Below are positions 55,986 through 63,941 of a stretch of 64,000 bases of DNA, in pieces. Where the stretch lies: positions 343,272-407,271 of the forward strand of contig CATOOF010000002.1 of NCBI GenBank assembly GCA_951801825.1. Reading direction: 5' to 3'. Positions within the stretch are counted from its first letter, which is position 1. Every line of letters begins with the position of its first letter. A program made the position numbers and the translations under genes. The notes under the pieces are model-generated. The model saw only the letters and a program-made list of their open reading frames with translations. It did not search any database and had not been told where the DNA came from. The DNA comes from an uncultured Alphaproteobacteria bacterium. GTDB taxonomy: Bacteria; Pseudomonadota; Alphaproteobacteria; Rs-D84.

Positions 55986-56007
55986 TTCTTATATCCTTTT
56001 GCTATTT

Positions 56008-56853
56008 TTATTTTGCACCAGCCGTCGATTCTGCAACAGGCGCTTCACTGCATTTAACGCGTACGATTCCGGCCGCATCAATCAAGACAGCGCCCTGGGA
56101 CATGCTGTTGCTGATAAAGTGGGCGGCACGTTCGCCATGCCATGAAATATCTGTTTTGACCTCTTGGCCGCAGGCATGACCAACACTGGATGCATGATAT
56201 ATAAAGCAATCGCGGTTCATGCCCGTTACCGGCAGGCCGTTATGCAGAACCCATGTAATCCCCAGCCACTTGCGCGCTTCGGCACCGTTTGCCAATGGCG
56301 TATCGCCAACATAATCGGCAGATACAAACTCTTCCATTGCCAACAGTTCATTCCACTGATGAACACCTACAACCGCAAAGCGACGGCCATCATCGGGAAC
56401 ATCATTTGTATTCAAGACCTCTAATGCGGACAAGATAAGGTCCTTGCCCAGACCGTTGGAATAATCGCCCACCGACGCAGTCGACTGATTCATCGCATTA
56501 ATAATAAGTTCATCCGTTTTACGGCCCAATGCATAGGCACCTGCGGACGCAACAACACGGCGTTCGTCAACATTTGTTTTCAATTCATCCAATGCATCAA
56601 CCCAGTCGCCCGCATAATAATCCTGCAGGATACATTCAACCGGCTCATGATTTAAGTTCATAACCGGTACAATACCATGACGGGATTTTGTGCTGGCGGT
56701 ACCGCGGCCAACCTTCTGAAATGTTGTGCTGGCGCCTATAACGCCGGATTTGCTGCGAACGGTCGAACGCAGTTTGGTGCCCATCTGCTGGTATGCCAAA
56801 TGAACATCCGCTTCGAATTGTTTCACGAAGACATTATCTATGGAAACAGACAT
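56008..56853 (-). CDS. Phage major capsid protein
   Basis: 281 aa. DNVFVKQFEADVHLAYQQMG, LRSTVRSKSGVIGASTTFQK and the AYALGRKTDELIINAMNQ segment match the capsid family of podovirus-like phages with an HK97-type fold. VRVKC near the end. The frame is intact. Upstream lie an intrinsic terminator and a long inverted repeat. Confidence 0.8.
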   Translation of the reverse strand: MSVSIDNVFVKQFEADVHLAYQQMGTKLRSTVRSKSGVIGASTTFQKVGRGTASTKSRHGIVPVMNLNHEPVECILQDYYAGDWVDALDELKTNVDERRVVASAGAYALGRKTDELIINAMNQSTASVGDYSNGLGKDLILSALEVLNTNDVPDDGRRFAVVGVHQWNELLAMEEFVSADYVGDTPLANGAEARKWLGITWVLHNGLPVTGMNRDCFIYHASSVGHACGQEVKTDISWHGERAAHFISNSMSQGAVLIDAAGIVRVKCSEAPVAESTAGAK

Positions 56854-56879
56854 TAATTTTCCTTTATGCTATAAATAAA

Positions 56880-56906
56880 CAAAAGACACGCTATGTGCGT
56901 GTCGGT
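56880..56906 (-). terminator. Leader terminator just upstream of the capsid gene
   Basis: Minus strand GACACGC-acata-GCGTGTC followed by TTTTG, 27 bases before the capsid start. A TTGTCA/CATAAC promoter-like pair lies upstream. Confidence 0.55.
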
Positions 56907-56985
56907 TTATAATTTTGCCAGAACGGTTATGCATATAAAATGCGCCGCCTGACAAAATACGCGGGTCCGGTATCGGATTATCCGT

Positions 56986-57039
56986 GTAAAGATTCAGTCG
57001 GACAAATATATTTGAATATACATCCGACTGAAACTTTAC
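56986..57039 (-). repeat. 17-bp inverted repeat in the capsid leader
   Basis: Arms 56986-57002 and 57023-57039 pair at 16 of 17 positions (GTAAAG.TTCAGTCGGA) around a 20-base AT-rich loop. No T tract follows. Confidence 0.65.
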
Positions 57040-57041
57040 AT

Positions 57042-57065
57042 AAAAAACGCCCGATGTATACGGGC
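57042..57065 (-). terminator. Second terminator after the histone-like gene
   Basis: Minus strand GCCCG-tatacat-CGGGC followed by GTTTTTTA. Confidence 0.65.
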
Positions 57066-57070
57066 ATAAA

Positions 57071-57094
57071 ATAAAAATCCCCGCAGATGCGGGG
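57071..57094 (-). terminator. First terminator after the histone-like gene
   Basis: Minus strand CCCCGC-atct-GCGGGG followed by ATTTTTATTTT, 6 bases after the stop codon. Confidence 0.8.
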
Positions 57095-57099
57095 TAATA

Positions 57100-57474
57100 T
57101 TATTTTTTCTTAGCGCAAGGCTTTTTTGCACACGGCTTTTTCGCCGCCGGTTTTGCAACTGCTTTTTTCGCAACCGGTTTTTTCACCGCCGGTTTCGCCG
57201 CTACTTTCTTTGCGGCCGGTTTTGCAACTGCTTTTTTTGCAACCGGTTTTTTCGCCGCCGGTTTCGCCGCTACTTTCTTTGCGGCCGGTTTTGCAACTGC
57301 TTTTTTTGCAACCGGTTTTTTCGCCGCCGGCTTCGCCGCTACTTTCTTTGCAGCCGGTTTTGCAACTGTTTTCTTTGCCGCAGGTTTCGCAGCCGTTTTT
57401 TTAGCAGCAGGTTTTGCCGCCGGTTTCGCGGCAGGTTTCGCCGCTACTTTTTTCTTCAAAGAAAATAATGCCAT
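57100..57474 (-). CDS. Histone H1-like Ala/Lys/Pro-rich DNA-binding protein
   Basis: 124 aa made almost only of A, K, P and V. About three copies of a 23-residue unit (AVAKPAAKKVAAKPAAKKP plus VAKK) arise from 69-bp tandem DNA repeats; it ends CAKKPCAKKK. Proteins of this kind bind and condense DNA without sequence preference. It lies inside the virion operon, between scaffold and capsid genes, with its own terminators after it. A role in packaged DNA is inference; a host nucleoid protein is the alternative. Confidence 0.75.
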   Translation of the reverse strand: MALFSLKKKVAAKPAAKPAAKPAAKKTAAKPAAKKTVAKPAAKKVAAKPAAKKPVAKKAVAKPAAKKVAAKPAAKKPVAKKAVAKPAAKKVAAKPAVKKPVAKKAVAKPAAKKPCAKKPCAKKK

Positions 57475-57575
57475 TCGTCTCTCCTTTTATTTTTTGGATA
57501 GAACAAATTTTTTTGTTCTTAGTTTATATTTTATCTGAAACTAAAAACATAGTAAAGGAGAAAGTGCAATTTTTT

Positions 57576-58232
57576 CTATGAATACAGTTTTTTAAATCCA
57601 TTTTCTATCTTGCGAACGTATTCTGGATCTGCGTCACGCCAATATTTTGGATCACGCATCATGCGTCGCAAATCAGAATCAGAAAAATTTTCCGGCGTAT
57701 TTTTTTCTGTTTGCACGCTGGGCTCCATCGATTGCATCATTCGATACAGCCCTTGAATTCCCTGGGGCGTAGCGCACAATGCATCAAACGCATCAGCAGG
57801 CAAAAAGCGCGTACCAAAATCATTTATTGCACGCAGTGCATCCATCATTTTTTCTGTGCCGCCAAAAAAATTTTTTAATTCCATATCTGCACGCGCATCG
57901 TTTTGCATTGAAAACAAATCAGACAATACGGGTGATAAAAATTCTTCTGCCATCTTATAAATTTTTTCAACCTGGCCAGATGTCAATCCGATTTCATGAA
58001 ACCGTTCACGAATTGTTTCGTCATCAAACACTTCCGATACAGGGTATTGCGACGCACTGTCTGGAACACCGATTGCATGATTAAATTTTGCACGGGTTTC
58101 ATCATCGCAGTCATCTGTCGGCACCGATACCATCGCACCAATTTTCTTTTCCAGTTCCGCATAAGATTTTATCAGCGCATCAGTATTGACCGTGCCATCC
58201 TTGTTCAGAAATTTTTCAGGAATCTTGTCCAT
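57576..58232 (-). CDS. Putative capsid scaffold protein
   Basis: 218 aa, acidic and helical: MDKIPEKFLNKDGTVNTDAL, then LIKSYAELEKKIG, a motif common to the N-termini of T7-type scaffold proteins, and a basic C-terminal helix (YVRKIENGFKKLYS) that could contact the capsid. I start at 58232 after AAAAGGAAAA; the frame runs 37 codons further. Its position before the capsid gene fits. Confidence 0.7.
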   Translation of the reverse strand: MDKIPEKFLNKDGTVNTDALIKSYAELEKKIGAMVSVPTDDCDDETRAKFNHAIGVPDSASQYPVSEVFDDETIRERFHEIGLTSGQVEKIYKMAEEFLSPVLSDLFSMQNDARADMELKNFFGGTEKMMDALRAINDFGTRFLPADAFDALCATPQGIQGLYRMMQSMEPSVQTEKNTPENFSDSDLRRMMRDPKYWRDADPEYVRKIENGFKKLYS

Positions 58233-58425
58233 GTTTTTTTCCTTTTGTTTTATTTGATTTATGCAGAAAATAAATTCCGCCCAATGTAAAGACCGCCTGC
58301 AGCATTGTGAACAAGTCACTGTCGCCGACCAGATATGCGGCAACGGCCGATAAAATTCCCACAGCTGAAATTATATGCGTCCGCCTATCGCGCAGGAAAC
58401 CGCCGCGAATGATTTTTTCAATCAT
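58216..58425 (-). CDS. Small membrane protein of the phage module (holin candidate)
   Basis: 69 aa with two hydrophobic segments (ISAVGILSAVAAYLV; LFTMLQAVFTLGGIYFL) and a basic C-terminus. AAAGGAGGGGGCG precedes the ATG. Next to the endolysin gene, so a holin role is plausible but unproven. It overlaps the scaffold gene by 17 bp. Confidence 0.6.
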   Translation of the reverse strand: MIEKIIRGGFLRDRRTHIISAVGILSAVAAYLVGDSDLFTMLQAVFTLGGIYFLHKSNKTKGKKHGQDS

Positions 58426-58448
58426 TGCGCCCCCTCCTTTATGTTTTG

Positions 58449-58859
58449 TTATAGATAGAATAAAAGACCGTCAACCTCTGATATATACCCGCGCGACATC
58501 GCCCATTCAGGAATACATGTGTCGTTATGAAACCTTGTTGCACCACAGCACAAATCCCCCAGACCGCCGTTCAACATTTTTTGCGCCACACGCAGACACA
58601 TCTGAAAACCGGCATTGTCTGCAAACACCCCCCATAGATGATTATTTGGCGATGCTTTATCACGCGATGTAAAAATTTGTGCGTTTCGAACGATATCAAC
58701 AGCCCGACAGTCGGCCGCACGGGCCGCATTGGCAATCATTGATGTCAGTGCCTCTACGCTGCGCAGTGACCTGCCACCGGTTTCCGCGAATACAGCACGC
58801 GCAATTTCATATCTTTCAATGTGTGACGGATCCGGATTGTTTATAACACTTAACTGCAT
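58449..58859 (-). CDS. Cell-wall hydrolase (SleB-like endolysin)
   Basis: 136 aa. ARAVFAETGGRSLRSVEALT, then MIANAAR, CGATRFHNDTCIPEWAMSRG and a C-terminal FYL match the SleB/hydrolase_2 family that cuts peptidoglycan. No signal peptide. GAGGGTAGCGA precedes the ATG. First gene of the leftward virion operon, behind a promoter and two terminators. Confidence 0.82.
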   Translation of the reverse strand: MQLSVINNPDPSHIERYEIARAVFAETGGRSLRSVEALTSMIANAARAADCRAVDIVRNAQIFTSRDKASPNNHLWGVFADNAGFQMCLRVAQKMLNGGLGDLCCGATRFHNDTCIPEWAMSRGYISEVDGLLFYL

Positions 58860-58884
58860 TCGCTACCCTCGTTTTTACTTTTAT

Positions 58885-58913
58885 AAAAAAACAGCCCGCG
58901 CGAATCGCCGGGC
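58885..58913 (-). terminator. Second leader terminator of the virion operon
   Basis: Minus strand GCCCG ... CGGGC followed by TGTTTTTTT, 26 bases before the endolysin start. Confidence 0.7.
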
Positions 58914-58924
58914 CAAAAATAAAC

Positions 58925-58948
58925 AAAAAAATCCGCAACAAGTTGCGG
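58925..58948 (-). terminator. First leader terminator of the virion operon
   Basis: Minus strand CCGCAA-cttg-TTGCGG followed by ATTTTTTTG, about 20 bases after the expected transcription start. Confidence 0.8.
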
Positions 58949-58975
58949 GCAAAATCTTTACTGTTTATGCATTAT

Positions 58976-59004
58976 ATATTATCACAAATTGCATAATAAG
59001 TCAA
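58976..59004 (-). promoter_or_regulatory. Promoter of the endolysin-capsid virion operon
   Basis: Minus strand TTGACT, 17 bases, TAATAT (overlapped by a second TATAAT). Directly followed by two intrinsic terminators. Confidence 0.7.
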
Positions 59005-59008
59005 TACA

Positions 59009-59686
59009 TTATTTTTCATTAATTGTAATTTCATCCCCATACCCCAGAATATCTTCGTTCCCGCGACGCAACATCAGTGCACCCTGCACGTTTATCCCCA
59101 GCAGTTGGACACTTTCGCCACGATATTCCACCATTTTATTAATTCCCATCGCCAGCGCCATCCAGCGTGTGCGCACTTTTTCAAAATCAGCACTGCGCCA
59201 TATATCCAAATTTTTCATAATCAGCCCCAGCACATCCATCGCACTGGCCGAACAATACCGCCCCAGCCGCGTTGTTTTATATGATGCGGAAACAGTGGGG
59301 TTAGACTTTATGTTTACACCGATTCCCACAACGACAAAATCATTGTTATATTCTATTAGAATCCCGCTTATTTTTCTGCCCTTTACCATTATGTCGTTGG
59401 GCCATTTTATCTGGGCATCCACCCCAAGAGATATAAGGCTTTCGGCGACGGCAACCGCAACCGCATACGAGCGACGGGCATCGCGACGCGGGGCGTCAAA
59501 AATAAAGCTGACATACAAATTACCATGATGAGAAACCCATGTGCGCCGATACCGTCCACGCCCCGCACTTTGTGCGGCGGCCACCACCGCCGTATGATCG
59601 GCGGCACCACGACGTGCAATCAAATCATGCGCATATGACTGCGTACTGGGGATTTTTCCGAAAAACAGCAGTTTATAGTTTGCCAA
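59009..59686 (-). CDS. birA: Biotin--[acetyl-CoA-carboxylase] ligase
   Basis: Attaches biotin to carboxylases. 225 aa, catalytic domain only (no repressor HTH): STQSYAHDLIARRG, AAQSAGRGRYRRTW (GRGR loop), QIKWPNDIMVKGRKISGIL and VVGIGVNIK. The start is a TTG at 59686, overlapping the upstream HTH-type gene by 14 bp. The missing HTH domain is interesting next to a separate winged-helix-like gene, but no functional link is shown. Confidence 0.92.
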   Translation of the reverse strand: MANYKLLFFGKIPSTQSYAHDLIARRGAADHTAVVAAAQSAGRGRYRRTWVSHHGNLYVSFIFDAPRRDARRSYAVAVAVAESLISLGVDAQIKWPNDIMVKGRKISGILIEYNNDFVVVGIGVNIKSNPTVSASYKTTRLGRYCSASAMDVLGLIMKNLDIWRSADFEKVRTRWMALAMGINKMVEYRGESVQLLGINVQGALMLRRGNEDILGYGDEITINEK

Positions 59687-60092
59687 GACGATATATCCCG
59701 TTGTCGTTTATTATAAAATCGCGACCATATATACGACGCAACTGATATATTGCGGTATCGACAGTATGGGTTGCGGCACTGGGTGAATACCCCAGCGCAT
59801 TTTTTATATCGGCCGAACGCATGCCGCCTGTTTTATAGAGCAGAGTTACAATCTGTTCCTGTATTCGCGGCAACAATACATTTGTGCCAAATATTTTCCT
59901 GATTATATCGGTATTATCCACAATTCCCAAAATAATAGACTTTAATTCCATTACCGTCACGTTTTTAGGAATATTTAACAAATCAAAATTAACATCAGAC
60001 GCATTTGGTGCATCCAAAATGGTTGCCCCCAAATCGCCCAGGATTTGACGCCACAGCGTATCAGACGTATATATACCGATACCTTTTAACAT
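59673..60092 (-). CDS. Winged-helix-like protein of unknown function
   Basis: 139 aa. The C-terminal half (QIVTLLYKTGGMRSADIKNA, TVDTAIYQLRRIYG, IINDNGIYRL) reads like a winged-helix output domain of the OmpR/transcriptional regulatory C type. The N-terminal half (SDTLWRQILGDLGATIL) is unknown and lacks a clear phospho-acceptor. Operon with birA. Confidence 0.6.
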   Translation of the reverse strand: MLKGIGIYTSDTLWRQILGDLGATILDAPNASDVNFDLLNIPKNVTVMELKSIILGIVDNTDIIRKIFGTNVLLPRIQEQIVTLLYKTGGMRSADIKNALGYSPSAATHTVDTAIYQLRRIYGRDFIINDNGIYRLGKL

Positions 60093-60188
60093 ATTATATA
60101 GAATAAACGCCCGACGGGGCCGTGTCTATAAAAAAAGGCCGCCATACATTATATATGGCGACCGGGCGTCAGAACCTGTTAAAATTTG

Positions 60189-60428
60189 TCACCGCTCGGG
60201 CTCTTGATCGATATACTTGGTAAAATCCTGTATTTTCGACCCGGTTGATGATAAAATTTTAGATATGCTGTTGGTAGAAGGCCACCGTGGTTGTCCTTCC
60301 TTGGACCAACGCTTGCTCTTATTGAAAGTCGTGGGGTCCAATCCACTGCATTTTGCCAGGCCTGAACAAGACATATTATGAGCCATGGCAAAGCGCTCTA
60401 TTGCGCGCCAAACATCTTCGTGTGTCAT
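60189..60428 (-). CDS. Stand-alone XRE-like HTH DNA-binding protein, paralogue of 339-599
   Basis: 79 aa. CSGLAKCSGLDPTTFNKSKR followed by RWPSTNSISKIL is nearly identical to the 86-aa protein at 339-599, about 55% by eye overall. It is again a bare DNA-binding domain without peptidase. AGGAGATGG precedes the ATG. No terminator was confirmed in the 96 bp between it and the next gene. Confidence 0.75.
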   Translation of the reverse strand: MTHEDVWRAIERFAMAHNMSCSGLAKCSGLDPTTFNKSKRWSKEGQPRWPSTNSISKILSSTGSKIQDFTKYIDQEPER

Positions 60429-60610
60429 TTTCCATCTCCTGTTATATTAGTATCATCCCCCTGATGATGGCTGAGGACCGAGTACTAATTCAAAAAAATT
60501 TTATGAAAATTAGCCTGTTCTTACAACAAGTAGCTTTTCCTAGGATTTTGCTGAAAAAACTATTATTAAAGGCAAAAAAACATACACAAAAATTATTTTT
60601 GACAAAACTC

Positions 60611-60639
60611 TTGACAAACAAGAAAAAATGTATTACATT
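60611..60639 (+). promoter_or_regulatory. Promoter of the candidate small RNA
   Basis: Perfect TTGACA, 17 bases, TACATT; a second TTGACA lies 13 bp upstream. No gene of convincing coding character follows. Confidence 0.65.
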
Positions 60640-60645
60640 TCGATT

Positions 60646-60840
60646 CGTCAAAGGAACCAAACCAATGACCGGGTGCCGCAAGGCTTCCGCAGGGCCCAGG
60701 GATTCAGACTCCCTCCTACATTCTCTCTCCTCTGGACCTTGGACCCTGAAAACACTTTTTAGAATGCCCATTTCTTTTTCTCCTTTCCTTCCTTTCGGGG
60801 CATTCGAAACACCGCCGGGGCAACCCGGCGGCGTTTTTTT
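60646..60840 (+). ncRNA. Candidate anti-Shine-Dalgarno small RNA
   Basis: About 195 nt from a sigma70 promoter to an intrinsic terminator. Hairpin 1: CAGGG (60690) with CCCTG (60744) and CAGA with TCTG, loop 60709-60730 rich in CUCCCUCCU. Hairpin 2: GAATGCCC (60762-60769) with GGGCATTC (60798-60805), loop 60770-60797 all pyrimidine, including UUUUUCUCCUUUC. Both loops are complementary to ribosome binding sites. The form recalls alphaproteobacterial anti-SD small RNAs, but no known family was recognised. Confidence 0.55.
60812..60840 (+). terminator. Terminator of the candidate small RNA
   Basis: CCGCCGGG-gcaa-CCCGGCGG followed by seven T. Confidence 0.85.
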
Positions 60841-60855
60841 ATTTTGTTATATAAA

Positions 60856-60884
60856 AAATACGGCGGACAAGCGCCCACCGTAAA
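60856..60884 (-). terminator. Probable terminator of rpmG
   Basis: Minus strand ACGG.GG ... CC.CCGT imperfect stem followed by ATTTTTT, 24 bases after the rpmG stop. Confidence 0.5.
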
Positions 60885-60907
60885 ACTTTTCAGAGTTCCA
60901 AAAAGAC

Positions 60908-61087
60908 TTAGTGCGAAACCTTTGCCTCTGTCATGATAACATGCTTACGCACTTTTTTGTCGTATTTACGGAACTTCATCTTGCCTGCAGTATTCTCAGA
61001 CTTTGTGTTTTTAGTTGTTATATAGAAACAGCCAGTTTCATTGTTACGCAGCTGTACAACTTCTTTATTGCCTTTCTTAGATGCCAT
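60908..61087 (-). CDS. rpmG: 50S ribosomal protein L33
   Basis: 59 aa: begins MASKKGNKEVVQLRNNETGC, then FYITTKNTK, KMKFRKYDKKVRKHV, the L33 family pattern; only one of the zinc cysteines is kept (C- form). It is read on the minus strand from 61087. Confidence 0.92.
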   Translation of the reverse strand: MASKKGNKEVVQLRNNETGCFYITTKNTKSENTAGKMKFRKYDKKVRKHVIMTEAKVSH

Positions 61088-61239
61088 TTTATTATGCCTT
61101 TTATTATTCTGCCACGAATTATGAGATAAATATTATTGAAAATCAAGTCTTTTTTCCCGCATGGCTTAGGAAAAGCATCAAATAGATATTATATGCAAAA
61201 TCACATACTTTTATAAGCAGGGAACAGAAAGGATAAATC

Positions 61240-61715
61240 ATAAAAAATATATTTTTCGCCGCGGCCACGGCCCTTGCCATTCCAGGGATAGTAAACGCGG
61301 TTACAGTCACCGGTAATGCCAGTGTACAAATCCAAGCCGCCATTACCGCAACCCAAACCCAGCAGATGAATTTTGGCACTGTTACGCCGGCCGCAACTGC
61401 GGGCGTTGTAACACTGACACCGGCGGGTGTGGTTTCATCAGCAACATGGGCACATACGGCACACCAGCGGCCGGAAAATTTGATATTACGGCCCAGCCAT
61501 CGACTGCTCTTAATATTACATTCTCGAACGGAAGTGTCACAAACGGTTCAAATTCTATGACAATCGACACCTTTACATCAAACAGCACCACCGCCAGCAA
61601 CACCACCGATACCAGTGGCAAACTGGCCTTGAACGTTGGGGCAAATTTAAATGTAGGCGCCAATCAGGCGGCCAGAACATATAATGGTACATATACGGTA
61701 ACGGTTAACTATTGA
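61240..61715 (+). pseudogene. DUF4402-like pilin/surface protein, start codon lost and frameshifted
   Basis: Two frames together give a DUF4402-type protein: a signal sequence (KNIFFAAATALAIPGIVNA), VTVTGNASVQIQAAITATQ, MNFGTVTPAATAGVVTLTP and, after a one-base deletion near 61440, GTPAAGKFDITAQPSTALNI through TYNGTYTVTVNY. AAAGGATAAATC is followed by ATA where ATG is expected. Two lesions make it a likely pseudogene. DUF4402 proteins are usually encoded with chaperone-usher genes, remains of which follow. Confidence 0.7.
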
Positions 61716-63840
61716 TAATTTGTCGGGGTATTTTGGCAATTTTGTGGCTGATGCCGATATGCGCATCAGCTGCAACATTTACCGCGACAAAAAATTTGTC
61801 GTTTGGAACCCTGATACCAACCACAACATCGGGTTCCGCCACGGTCAGTCTGAACAGCACAATCAACACAAACTCAACCGCCACGGTCGCCCCATCAGGG
61901 ACCGCATATTATGCCGGCCTGGACACCCAGGTTACCGTTTTTGGCGACGATTATGGTAAAAACCATCTTTCGCAGCCCGGCGCCAGAATCACGGCGGGCC
62001 GCACAATGCTGGAACCATCGCCACGTTTATTGAACCTGGTACGATTTCAGGCCGGCGATATTGTCAGTGCGGGAAACAACCTGTTTTATAACGGCGTTGC
62101 CGGGCGCGGGATATTACTAAGCTCGTTCAAAGATTTGGTCATATCCGCTGATAAGACAATTGATATCACAGGCCCTATGGCCGCCGGCTGGAACGCAGAG
62201 CTGCATCTGAACAACCAGCTGATAGGATTTCGCCAGTCTGGCATTGACGGCCGATACGAATTTAAAAATATACCCGTTAATTACGGCTTAAACGATTTCA
62301 AGGTGGTTCTATACGGCCCATATGGCGAAGTTCGCGAAGAATAGCGACGCTATTACTCTGGAACATCACCCGTCAAAGCTGGCCAGTTTGGATATGACAT
62401 CAGCGCACAACAGGCAAACAATTTTGTAATTAACGACAAATATGACATCGGCCCGCGGTCGGATAAAATTACCGCCAACTCCATGTTTTATTATGGGGTT
62501 ACAGACAGACTTTCGCTTATTGGGGGCCTGGCCAGCGCACAAAAACCAAATTCACAGCAAACATCGCAATTTTCAACACTGGGCGCCCAATTGTCGCTTA
62601 ACGGTGTATCGATGCAGTACAATACAACATACAATATGAACAAAAACGCAATCGGCCACCATTTTGATACCCAGGGCGATGTATATATCGGAACACTGTT
62701 TACGCGGTATGAGTATTACGGCGATACCGAAAGCCCTATTTCATACTATATAGACGAATATCTGCGCAACCTGTTTGAAGGCCGACTGACGGGGGCCCTG
62801 CCATGGATAAAATTCCGTATTATATTGCATATACTCATCGGGAAAATCAGTCGGGAAACACATACAGGGAAATTAATGCACGCCTGTCTCCAAATTTTAT
62901 GCGCTATTACAACATTACTATTGAAAACACATGGAAAGACAATGATTTTTCATCAGAAAATTACATCAACGGACTATTCCAGGCAACATATGGCAGAATG
63001 CGTATAAACGGCCATATGCAATATCAAACCAATCCATCCCAGTATTTGCACGATTACGGGGCTTTTGCCGAATACAGATGAGATAAAAACACATATGTCC
63101 AAGGAACATGGAATCATGCTTGCCGCTAAAATTATATGTCGGGCCCCGACCTTGACGTATTCGGCATCAGCATTGGTCGCCTGTTTCGATTTGGCGGCCT
63201 GACGTTCAATATGTCATCGGATACAGACAGAAATTTATCACTGGGGCTAACATATAACATAAGCATTGGAAAAATACCGGGCCAAAACAAGCTGTTTACA
63301 AATGCAGAAAATCAAATAATGAATTATGGAACAATTTATGCACGCGCCGTTGATGAAGCAGGCGCCCCTGTTCCAAATGCAGCAGTATTTGTAACCGGCC
63401 GCGAGGCACCTATCCGAACAGACGCAAATGGCGAAGTTTTGATAACCAATATCGAACCGTACCAAAAAGCAATCATGTCGGTTGATGAACAAGATGTTTC
63501 GGATTTTGCGCTGGTGCCGGAATGGAATACAAAAAAACTGGTCCTGAGACTCGGCGTGGTTCGTCCGGTTGAAATCCCGTTCAGTCGCCTTGGCGGCATC
63601 GAAGGATACATGTCCGCATCAGGTAATGGCCGAAAATATACGATTTACATCAAAGACTTTGATGGAACAATTGTCGCGGTCAAAAGAACAGATTCAGACG
63701 GGGCATTTATTTTTGACGGCATAAAATACGGGACGTATTTATTAGAAGCCATCAATAGTTCCGGCCAAACTGTAGCACAACGCCAGGTAACAATCGACCG
63801 CAGTTTTCAAACAATGCGTACACCACTGGACGCAAAATAG
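61712..63840 (+). pseudogene. Fused remnant of a second DUF4402 gene and an usher-like outer-membrane protein
   Basis: The first 70 codons (signal peptide, ATKNLSFGTLIPTTTSG) are a DUF4402 protein that stops being one near 61920 and runs into an usher-like barrel (FGDDYGKNHLSQPGARITAG, VSAGNNLFYNGVAGRGILL, GRYEFKNIPVNYGLNDFKVV). That part is broken by TAG (62342), a frameshift near 62800, TGA (63079) and TAA (63127), and continues to 63840 with a carboxypeptidase-regulatory-like C-terminus (AGAPVPNAAVFVTGREAPI). Four disabling changes and an internal deletion: not functional. Confidence 0.75.
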
Positions 63841-63856
63841 AAAATATAATGGAATC

Positions 63857-63928
<72 letters not shown>

Positions 63929-63941
<13 letters not shown>

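Noticed and set aside
57100..57474. Tandem repeats considered as a CRISPR or satellite array
   Set aside because: The 69-bp units are in frame within an A/K/P-rich coding sequence with a ribosome binding site; there are no unique spacers. No CRISPR array or cas gene was seen anywhere in the window.
60646..60840. Identifying the structured RNA as 6S RNA, SRP RNA, tmRNA or RNase P RNA
   Set aside because: The length would suit 6S RNA, but there is no single long closing stem around a central bubble; the conserved core sequences of SRP, tmRNA and RNase P RNAs are absent.
60353..60883. A 176-codon plus-strand open frame over the small RNA candidate
   Set aside because: It begins inside the HTH gene on the other strand and crosses a promoter, two hairpins and a terminator; its composition is not protein-like.
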